This document shows, one piece after another, positions 54,293 through 61,076 of a DNA stretch of 64,000 nucleotides. Position numbers and translations under genes: made by a program. The notes under the pieces are model-generated. The model was not told where the DNA came from. It ran no database searches and saw only the letters and a list, made by a program, of their open reading frames with translations. Origin of the DNA: Botryobacter ruber (GTDB lineage Bacteria > Bacteroidota > Bacteroidia > Cytophagales > Hymenobacteraceae); contig NZ_QCZK02000004.1 of assembly GCF_003347595.2 (NCBI RefSeq), positions 48,960-112,959 of the forward strand. The letters are read 5' to 3'. Every line of letters starts with the position of its first letter. Within the stretch, counting starts at the first letter, position 1.

Positions 54293-55297
54293 ATGATCAA
54301 ACAATTCTCCCTGCTACTGCTGAGCCTGGTACTCCTGGCTTCGTGCAGTTCCACAACCAGCGACAGCAATGCAGATAACACAGGTGTAGCCGTTGAAGGT
54401 GCGGAGTCAAAAGAAGTATACATGTTTACTTCCTTTCACGAACCTGCCGATGAAGGACTCCGCCTGCTTTACAGCTACGATGGCTACAAATGGGATTCCG
54501 TAGGCGGTGTTTTCCTGAAACCAAATGCCGGCGAAGGCAAACTGATGCGCGATCCCTCGATGGTGCAGGGACCGGATGGTACCTACCACCTGGTCTGGAC
54601 AACCGCCTGGCGCGGCGACAAAGGCTTTGGCTATGCCAGCTCCAAAGATCTGATCAACTGGTCGGACCAGAAGTTTGTGGAGGTAATGGCACACGAGCCG
54701 GAAACCGTGAATGTGTGGGCGCCGGAGCTGTTTTACGACGAAGAAAACGAGCGGTACATCATCATCTGGGCCTCTACCATTCCAAATCGTTTTGAACGTG
54801 GCGTGGAAGACGAGAAGAACAACCACCGCATGTACTACACCACCACCAAGGATTTTAATACCTTTACCGAAACAAAACTTTTCTCAGATCCCGGGTTCAG
54901 CATCATCGATGCCGTGATTGTGAAGCGGGAGAAAGACGATTATGTGCTGGTGCTGAAAGACAACACCCGGCCTAACCGGAACCTGAAAGTAGCTTATGGA
55001 GATACTCCGCTCGGTCCCTGGAAAAATGTGTCGGAGCCGTTTACCGGTAACTTTGTGGAAGGGCCAACGGTGCTGAAGCTGGGAGATGAGTATCATATTT
55101 ACTACGATGTGTACGAGAAGAAAATCTACGGTGCTTCCAAAACCAAAGACTTTAAAACGTTCACGGACGTAACCGACCAGATGTCGTTCCCGGTGGGGCA
55201 CAAGCATGGCACGATTTTTAAGTCTAATGAAAAAGTGCTGGAAGGCGTGAAGAAGCACGCAGCGCAGCAGCAAGCGACTAAATCAAACGCACAATAA
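54293..55297 (+). CDS. GH43-like glycoside hydrolase lipoprotein
   Basis: The start at 54293 (MIKQFSLLLLSLVLLASCSS) gives 334 residues with a lipobox LASC; the frame is open 30 codons upstream through a repeat. Five-bladed propeller motifs of clan GH-F are visible: MRDPSMVQGPDG with the base Asp87, and VWAPELFYDEENERY with the acid Glu145. A further Asp is in IIDAVIVK. Members act on arabinan, galactan or related pectin side chains; the exact linkage is not predictable. It follows the GH140 gene in the same direction. Confidence 0.85.
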   Translation: MIKQFSLLLLSLVLLASCSSTTSDSNADNTGVAVEGAESKEVYMFTSFHEPADEGLRLLYSYDGYKWDSVGGVFLKPNAGEGKLMRDPSMVQGPDGTYHLVWTTAWRGDKGFGYASSKDLINWSDQKFVEVMAHEPETVNVWAPELFYDEENERYIIIWASTIPNRFERGVEDEKNNHRMYYTTTKDFNTFTETKLFSDPGFSIIDAVIVKREKDDYVLVLKDNTRPNRNLKVAYGDTPLGPWKNVSEPFTGNFVEGPTVLKLGDEYHIYYDVYEKKIYGASKTKDFKTFTDVTDQMSFPVGHKHGTIFKSNEKVLEGVKKHAAQQQATKSNAQ

Positions 55298-55339
55298 CCG
55301 GAGACAGTGAATTTAATGCTGCTTGATGTAACATAGCTT

Positions 55340-55390
55340 GACGGGATTTGCAATCCCGTCTTAACTGGGCCGTCGGATTTGCAATCCGAC
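55340..55390. repeat. Two adjacent hairpins of the constant-architecture class
   Basis: GACGGGATT/AATCCCGTC with loop TGC (55340-55360) is followed by GTCGGATT/AATCCGAC with loop TGC (55372-55390). Stems differ in several paired positions while staying complementary. Confidence 0.85.
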
Positions 55391-55454
55391 ATTACCAGCA
55401 GCAGAAGAACGCAACCAGCAGCTAAAACAAGAACATAAGCAACAACACCAGAAA

Positions 55455-56219
55455 ATGCACGAAGAAAACAACAGCCGCAGAGGGTTTATCAGGAAAGCGT
55501 CGATAAGCGGATTAGCAGCGCTCAGCATTCCTGCCATTGTCACCGATGCCCTGGCTGCTCATAAGGGAAAAACAGTAAAGCTGCAGCAAAACGATGTTAT
55601 CCTGTTCCAGGGCGATTCCATTACCGATGCACGCCGCAAACGCGACGACCTGACGGTAAACGGTGCTTCAGCTTTAGGAACCGGCTATGCATTTATGGCC
55701 GCTTCGGACTTACTGTGCAAATATGCCGGCAAAAGCCTGAACATCTACAACAAAGGCATCAGCGGCAACAAAGTATACCAACTGGCAGAACGCTGGGAGA
55801 CCGATGCGCTGGAACTGAAGCCAAACGTACTCAGCGTCCTGATTGGGGTAAACGACTTCTGGCACACGCTGGTGCGCGACTACAAAGGGACCATCAAAAC
55901 CTATAAAGAAGACTACACCACCCTGCTCGACCGCACCAAGCAGAAGTTCCCGGAGGTGAAGTTCATCATCGGAGAGCCTTTTGCGGTGAAAGGAATCAAG
56001 TCAGTAGACGAGAGCTGGTTTCCGGCCTTCAACGACTACCAGAAAGCCGCCCGCGAGATAGCCGATAAATACGATGCGGCTTTTATCCCGTATCAGAGCA
56101 TTTTCGACAAAGCCCAGAAAGATGCCCCCGGCAGCTACTGGACCTACGACGGCGTGCACCCGACCATCGCCGGGAACCGCCTGATGGCCAATGCCTGGCT
56201 GGAGACGGTGAAAGGATAG
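55455..56219 (+). CDS. SGNH/GDSL hydrolase with Tat-type signal (pectin acetylesterase candidate)
   Basis: The 254-residue protein begins with a twin-arginine-like signal (SRRGFIRKASISGLAAL), unusual among its neighbours, which use Sec signals. The SGNH blocks are complete: GDSITDA (Ser55), GISGNKVYQ, IGVNDFW and DGVHPTIAG (Asp232, His235). The family includes rhamnogalacturonan acetylesterases, fitting the surrounding pectin cluster. Substrate is inferred from context only. Confidence 0.86.
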   Translation: MHEENNSRRGFIRKASISGLAALSIPAIVTDALAAHKGKTVKLQQNDVILFQGDSITDARRKRDDLTVNGASALGTGYAFMAASDLLCKYAGKSLNIYNKGISGNKVYQLAERWETDALELKPNVLSVLIGVNDFWHTLVRDYKGTIKTYKEDYTTLLDRTKQKFPEVKFIIGEPFAVKGIKSVDESWFPAFNDYQKAAREIADKYDAAFIPYQSIFDKAQKDAPGSYWTYDGVHPTIAGNRLMANAWLETVKG

Positions 56220-56234
56220 AAGCTTTTTCTTTCT

Positions 56235-56269
56235 GAGGTGCAGTGGCAATGGTGGCAGGTGCAGTGATT
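56235..56269 (+). repeat. R1 dispersed repeat
   Basis: GAGGTGCAGTGGCAATGGTG then GCAGGTGCAGTGATT lies 16 bases after the esterase stop codon. It shares the GGCAATGG variant with the copy at 13680. Confidence 0.82.
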
Positions 56270-56317
56270 ATTACATGCCTTGCTGCAGTTGATAACTGAT
56301 GTAACGCAGAATGTTTT

Positions 56318-56702
56318 GTCCCCCTTTGAAGGGGGTTGGGGGATGATTTACACCTGCGAATAAACTATTCCTGTACCGGAAGTGGAAGCTGCTTTTTACA
56401 CAGCCCCTGCTTCATCCCTCTTACCCCCTTCAAAGCTAATCTTGTAGGGAAAAAAAGGTACTATTAATCGATTTCTGCCGCAAGTTTGAGCGCAGCGGTA
56501 ACTTGTGGTACTAAATAGGGCCAGTTTGTAACTGGCGTGTGCACAAAAGCACAAATATTCAGCCACGCCAGTTACAAACTGGCACCATAAATAACCACAA
56601 GTTACCGCTGCGCTCAAACTTGCGGTATATAAAGATAAAAAAGCCAATAGGCATTTAAAATAGTACAAAATTTTCCCTACAAGATTAGCTTCAAAGGGGG
56701 AC
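56318..56702. repeat. Palindromic repeat interrupted by a MITE-like element
   Basis: The left end is GTCCCCCTTTGAAGGGGG (56318-56335). Removing the inserted element and one copy of TTCAAA restores a right end that is its exact complement, ending at 56702, and an uninterrupted length of 124 bp. A related copy with the same left end lies at 60859-61009. Confidence 0.83.
56435..56689. mobile_element. 255-bp MITE-like element with terminal inverted repeats
   Basis: The ends are GCTAATCTTGTAGGGAAAA and its exact complement (19 bp, extending imperfectly to about 29 bp). Direct repeats TTCAAA at 56429-56434 and 56690-56695 flank it; the duplication could be read as 8 bp because the terminal bases are complementary. 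Inside are two further inverted pairs (56478-56508 with 56595-56625; 56520-56536 with 56567-56583). There is no transposase gene, so it would depend on one elsewhere. Confidence 0.82.
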
Positions 56703-56764
56703 TTTCTCTGCTAAAGTAGATTATGTTTAACTTCAGTTAAAATACAGGTCTGCAGATTTTATAC

Positions 56765-56812
56765 TTTGCCCCCGTTGCGACACAAACTGTCACAATGGGG
56801 GCAAGTTTTTTT
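56765..56812 (+). terminator. Rho-independent terminator
   Basis: A long imperfect stem (TTTGCCCCCGTTGCGACA at 56765-56782 with TGTCACAATGGGGGCAAG at 56788-56805) is followed by a run of seven Ts. It could end transcription from the upstream pectin genes. Confidence 0.8.
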
Positions 56813-56843
56813 GTTCATATCCTGAAAAGTGCCACCAAAAATG

Positions 56844-56878
56844 TTTGCTGCACCTGCCACCACAGCCACTGCTCTTCC
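56844..56878 (-). repeat. R1 dispersed repeat
   Basis: TTTGCTGCACCTGCCACCAC then AGCCACTGCTCTTCC is an inverse R1 copy close to consensus, a few bases after the terminator. Confidence 0.85.
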
Positions 56879-56979
56879 TACCTCAGGGCCAGAAAGGGAA
56901 CAAAGCAAAACTTACGGGATGTTCGCAAATAAGCAGTTGTTTATTTAAATATGAATAATAATTTTATATTTGATTAAAA

Positions 56980-57120
56980 ATGCCTACTTTTAGGTATTTT
57001 AGTAGGAAAACCGAATGCTGGCAGGAAATTAGCTTGATAGAACAGAAAAAACAGCTGCGCTTTCGGAGTATTGCAGAGATAGAAAACCGGATTAACCTGA
57101 AGTCGTCTTGCCTGGAATAG
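56980..57120 (+). other. Possible degraded small gene
   Basis: A 46-codon frame (MPTFRYFSRKTECWQEISLI, then EQKKQLRFRSIAEIENRINL) has coding-like composition. A second frame, shifted by one, is open from about 57096 and ends EEEEE at about 57210. Together they could be a frameshifted remnant; no family was recognised. Confidence 0.25.
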
Positions 57121-57274
57121 CCTGTTTTCCTGCTGAAACAAATGTTAGTTACACGCTGTTGAGGTTGTTGCAAAACCGGAAAGGCAGGCTTTTAGAGGAG
57201 GAAGAGGAGTAACTGGAAAAGCTACTGTCGTGCAACTGCATGTAACACCTGAATCTGAAAAAACTTAGATTACG

Positions 57275-59146
57275 ATGCATAAATTTTTTTCGAAGGTAAC
57301 TGTCGTTGCCCTGTTAGGACTAGGCCTGTCGCAAGTGCAGGCACAGGATACAATTCGCTATGTCGGTAACACGTTGTCAAATGTTGATTACCATCACGGG
57401 CAGCTGAGCCCGGCGGTGGGCGTGCACAACATCCAGGTAATGCGGGCGAATCGCGAAAATCCGACACAGGAAAACGCTTACGGCTGGACCTACAACCACG
57501 CACCGAACCTGGCTTACTGGAACGGGAGCTTCTATTTACATTACCTGAGCGACCCGGTGGGGGAGCACATTCCGCCAAGTCAGACCTTCCTGCAAACTTC
57601 GAAAGACGGCTATAGCTGGTCTAAACCCGAAATCCTTTTTCCGCCCTACCGCATTCCGGATGGCACCCGCAAAGAAGGTCACCCAGGTGTAGCCAAAGAC
57701 CTCGATGCTATCATGCACCAGCGCATGGGCTTTTATGTATCCAAGTCGAACCGACTGCTGGCGCTGGGGTATTACGGCATCGCCCTCGATGCGAAAGACG
57801 ACCCGAACGATGGCAAAGGCATAGGCCGCGTGGTGCGCGAAATTCTGCCAAACGGCAAGTTCGGCCCCATCTACTTTATCCGCTACAACTCCTCCTGGGA
57901 CCAGAAAAAATCTGCTTACAAGTTCTACACCAAGAGCAAAGACAAAGGCTTTGTAAAGGCCTGCAACGAACTGCTGGCCGACCCGCTCATGATGCAGCAG
58001 TGGGTGGAAGAAGCTGACCGCAACGACCCGCTTATCAACCTGAAAGGTGAATACAAAGCATTCAGTTATTATTCTCTGCCTGACAACCGCGTGGTAGGTT
58101 TGTGGAAACACGCCCTGACTTCCATCAGCAAAGATGGCGGCAAAACCTGGGAGTACTCGCCAACCAGGGCGCCCGGTTTTGTAAACAGCAACGCCAAAAT
58201 CTGGGGACAGCGCACCTCCGACGGCCGCTATGCCACCGTGTATAACCCGTCCGAATTCCGCTGGCCGCTGGCTGTTTCTACAAGCGACGATGGCCTGGTG
58301 TACAAAGACCTGCTGCTGATAAACGGCGAAATTACCACCATGCGCTATGGCGGTAACTACAAATCTTATGGCCCGCAGTATGTGCGCGGTATCCTTCCTG
58401 GCAACGGTACGCCTCCGGGTGGCGATATGTGGGTAAGCTACAGCATGAACAAAGAAGATATGTGGGTATCGAAAATTCCGGTTTCGATTACAGCGAAGGC
58501 TGACGCATCTGCCAATGAGGTATTTGCGCAGATGCCTGCCGGCGATGAGCTGGACAAGTGGAATATATACAGCCCGTTATGGGCACCGGTTGGAATCGAG
58601 AAGATGGCCGATGGCACCAAAGCCCTCGCCATGAAAGACTGGGACAAATTCGATTATGCCAAAGCTGAAAGAGTGGTGCCTGCTTCTAAAGTAATGACCG
58701 CCGAGTTTGTGATTGTACCTGCGCAAAACAACAAAGGCATGATGCACATCGAGTTTCAGGATGCCAAAGGAACGCCAGCCGTACGCCTGATTTTTGATAA
58801 AGACGGCATGTTCAAGAACAAAGCCGGCTACCGTTTGTCCGGCATGATGAAGTACGAGCCGAACAAGGAGTACAAGGTGCGTGTGGAACTGGATGTGCCG
58901 AAAAGAATGTACCATGTATTCGTGGATGATAAAAAAGTAACTACCCGCATCTTCTTTGCACCGGTTCCTTCTATTGAACGCATCATGTTCCGTACGGGCG
59001 AAGTGCGCCGCTTCCCGGATGCCGACACACCAACCGACCAGGACTACGATGTGCCGCAGGCAGGCGAGCAGGACGAGCGGGCGGAGTTTTACATCAAGTC
59101 GCTTAAAACACAGGACCACCAAAGTATGGCTACTTCTGCCAAGTAA
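57275..59146 (+). CDS. Sialidase-fold (Asp-box beta-propeller) secreted protein of the pectin cluster
   Basis: The 623-residue protein has a signal peptide (ALLGLGLSQVQAQ). The N-terminal 430 residues form a propeller: Asp-box-like motifs SKDGYSWSKP and SKDGGKTWEYS are visible, with the conserved-looking YNHAPNLAYWNGSFYLHYLS near residue 70. The last 170 residues form a separate beta-sandwich (AEFVIVPAQNNKGMMHIEFQ; MYHVFVDDKKVTTRIF). It could be a glycosidase or lyase acting on uronic-acid- or rhamnose-containing side chains; similar propeller enzymes are known, but the family was not pinned down. Confidence 0.75.
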   Translation: MHKFFSKVTVVALLGLGLSQVQAQDTIRYVGNTLSNVDYHHGQLSPAVGVHNIQVMRANRENPTQENAYGWTYNHAPNLAYWNGSFYLHYLSDPVGEHIPPSQTFLQTSKDGYSWSKPEILFPPYRIPDGTRKEGHPGVAKDLDAIMHQRMGFYVSKSNRLLALGYYGIALDAKDDPNDGKGIGRVVREILPNGKFGPIYFIRYNSSWDQKKSAYKFYTKSKDKGFVKACNELLADPLMMQQWVEEADRNDPLINLKGEYKAFSYYSLPDNRVVGLWKHALTSISKDGGKTWEYSPTRAPGFVNSNAKIWGQRTSDGRYATVYNPSEFRWPLAVSTSDDGLVYKDLLLINGEITTMRYGGNYKSYGPQYVRGILPGNGTPPGGDMWVSYSMNKEDMWVSKIPVSITAKADASANEVFAQMPAGDELDKWNIYSPLWAPVGIEKMADGTKALAMKDWDKFDYAKAERVVPASKVMTAEFVIVPAQNNKGMMHIEFQDAKGTPAVRLIFDKDGMFKNKAGYRLSGMMKYEPNKEYKVRVELDVPKRMYHVFVDDKKVTTRIFFAPVPSIERIMFRTGEVRRFPDADTPTDQDYDVPQAGEQDERAEFYIKSLKTQDHQSMATSAK

Positions 59147-59160
59147 ATGCATTACTACCG

Positions 59161-59281
59161 CAAGCTTTCAGCTTGTTGTTACTATCCTGCAAGCTTTCAG
59201 CTTGCGTAGTACAAAAGGGCAACTTTCGCTGAAAGCTTGCCTGATGTAAAGCCACAGGTTACGCTAACGCTAAACCTGCGG
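59161..59281. repeat. Cluster of CAAGCT hairpins and a CCRCARGTT element
   Basis: CAAGCT-TTC-AGCTTG (59161-59175), GCAAGCT-TTC-AGCTTGC (59189-59205) and an inverted partial copy (59228-59240) are followed by a longer hairpin at 59252-59281. That last hairpin has CCACAGGTT and AACCTGCGG ends and is related to the inner repeat of the MITE at 56478-56508. Confidence 0.8.
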
Positions 59282-59298
59282 CAGTTAACCTTAAAATT

Positions 59299-59360
59299 CT
59301 TCTGCACCTGCCACCATACCCTCACCACATCAGGAGAGGTAGTGGTGGCAGGTGCAGAAA
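59299..59360. repeat. Inverted pair of R1 repeats
   Basis: TTCTGCACCTGCCACCATAC (59299-59318) faces GTAGTGGTGGCAGGTGCAGA (59339-59358), giving a stem of about 18 bp with a short loop. It lies directly upstream of the SASA esterase gene. Confidence 0.87.
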
Positions 59361-59381
59361 GATGTTTCGATAAAACAGAGC

Positions 59382-60839
59382 ATGAACAAAAGTATAAAAC
59401 GGATATTCCTGGCCGCATTCCTGCTGCTCGCGGCTCTTAACCTGCAGGCGGAAGTAACGCTACCGAAGGTGCTGACGAGCAACATGGTGTTACAGCGTGA
59501 GAAGCCTGTGCCCATCTGGGGTTATGCTGCACCGGGTGAAAAGGTAACCGTAACCTTTGGCAAGCAGTCGAAAACCGCCACCACGAATAACCTTGGCCGC
59601 TGGGAAGTTACACTCGAGCCGTTGACCGCCAACGCGACGCCGCAGGTAATGACCATTGCCGGTACCAACACCCTGAAACTGGAGAACATCCTGGTAGGGG
59701 AGGTGTGGCTTTGCTCGGGGCAGTCGAACATGGAATTTACCGTGAGCAAGAGCGCGAAATATAATGTAGGCAAGCGCAGCAAAGGGATGTCGGAGGAAGA
59801 ACTGCAAAAGGTGAACAACCCGAACATCCGGGTGCTGCTCGTGCGCAAGGACCTCTACAAGAACAACGGTTTTCAAACCGGTTGGGAAGAAGCAACTTTC
59901 GAGTCGGTAAAAGACTTTTCTGCCCCGGCTTATTACTTTGCAGAGAAATTGCAAGGAGAACTGAGCATCCCGGTGGGTGTGATTGCAGCAGCTGTATCGG
60001 GTACCCACATCGAGCGTTGGGCGCCGGAGGAGGTATTTAAAGGTGTTCCGGATTTCAACGTGCAGGCTACCCTGGACAAAGAAGCAGTAGGTGACCTGAA
60101 CCAGGGCAAATTTTATTATGGCATGATTCAGCCGCTGGCGCCTTTTGCGTTGCGCGGCTTTTTGTGGTACCAGGGCGAAACGAACGCTTTCCAGAACGAG
60201 CACTTCGAATACACGAATAAAATGCAGGCGCTTATCAACACCTGGCGCCACATCTGGCGCGACAAGGAGGCTCCGTTTTACTTCGTTCAAATTGTGCCAT
60301 TCGAGTATTCAAAAAGCAAAAACCAATTCCCGCTGAACGAAGAAACGCTGCCCCGTTTCTGGGAGGCACAGACAGCGGCGCTGCAGATCCCGAATACCGG
60401 CATGATTGTGACAACGGATTTAACAGACAGCATGGACGAACTGCACCCTCTCTACAAGTGGGAAATCGGGCGCAGGCTGGCACGACTGGCGCTGGGCAAA
60501 AGCTATGACAAAAACCTCGTATATTCCGGCCCGGTGTTCAGGGAGATGAAGGTGAAAGGCAAAAAAGCCGTGCTAGAATTCGAACACACCGGCAGCGGCC
60601 TCGTGAGCAACGACGGTAAACCCCTTACCTGGTTCACCATCGCCGGAGCCGACGGAAAGTTTGTACCTGCAAACGCCGTGATAAAAGGAGATAAACTAAT
60701 CGTATCGGCACCCGGTGTAAAAAAGCCGGTGGCAGTTCGCTTCGCGTGGGACGAGGCAGCACAATCGAACTTTTACAACAAAGAAGGCCTGCCGGCACGT
60801 CCGTTCCGAACCGATGCGGAGGTGTGGAAGAGGAAGTAA
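59382..60839 (+). CDS. Sialate O-acetylesterase (SASA) family protein
   Basis: The start at 59382 (MNKSIKRIFLAAFLLLAALN) gives 485 residues with a signal peptide; the frame is open ten codons upstream into an R1 repeat. The SGNH-type motifs of the SASA domain are clear: VWLCSGQSNMEF (Ser115), FLWYQGETNAF and DSMDELHPLYKWEIG (Asp352, His355). Such esterases remove acetyl groups from various polysaccharides; pectin is likely here from context. Confidence 0.9.
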   Translation: MNKSIKRIFLAAFLLLAALNLQAEVTLPKVLTSNMVLQREKPVPIWGYAAPGEKVTVTFGKQSKTATTNNLGRWEVTLEPLTANATPQVMTIAGTNTLKLENILVGEVWLCSGQSNMEFTVSKSAKYNVGKRSKGMSEEELQKVNNPNIRVLLVRKDLYKNNGFQTGWEEATFESVKDFSAPAYYFAEKLQGELSIPVGVIAAAVSGTHIERWAPEEVFKGVPDFNVQATLDKEAVGDLNQGKFYYGMIQPLAPFALRGFLWYQGETNAFQNEHFEYTNKMQALINTWRHIWRDKEAPFYFVQIVPFEYSKSKNQFPLNEETLPRFWEAQTAALQIPNTGMIVTTDLTDSMDELHPLYKWEIGRRLARLALGKSYDKNLVYSGPVFREMKVKGKKAVLEFEHTGSGLVSNDGKPLTWFTIAGADGKFVPANAVIKGDKLIVSAPGVKKPVAVRFAWDEAAQSNFYNKEGLPARPFRTDAEVWKRK

Positions 60840-60858
60840 AAGTACAGTAGCAGGAAAA

Positions 60859-61009
60859 GTCCCCCTTTGAAGGGGGTTGGGGGGATGTTTACACCTGCGA
60901 GTAACGTTTTTAAACTTAGTACAGGCATGGTACCTGCGAGCTTTACACCCCTATAATCCCCTCAAGGGGATAATTTTGGAGAATGATATGACTGTCCTTA
61001 AAGGGGGAC
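60859..61009. repeat. Second copy of the GTCCCCCTTTGAAGGGGG palindromic repeat
   Basis: The left end (60859-60876) equals that of the element at 56318, and the following GGGATG...TTTACACCTGCGA segment is shared. The right end, CCTTAAAGGGGGAC at 60996-61009, is diverged. It is not interrupted by another element. Confidence 0.82.
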
Positions 61010-61023
61010 AAAACAGAAACACA

Positions 61024-61056
61024 AAACCCGGTAGGTTTTTAAAACCTACCGGGTTT
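61024..61056. repeat. Perfect CCCGGTAGG hairpin before the rhamnosidase gene
   Basis: AAACCCGGTAGGTTTT and its exact complement are separated by one base. A partial copy (AAACCCGGTAGGTTT with a mismatched partner) follows the rhamnosidase gene at 63846-63887. It may act as a terminator on either strand, but lacks a clear T-run beyond its own arms. Confidence 0.75.
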
Positions 61057-61076
61057 AACAACATAGTTCATCATAC

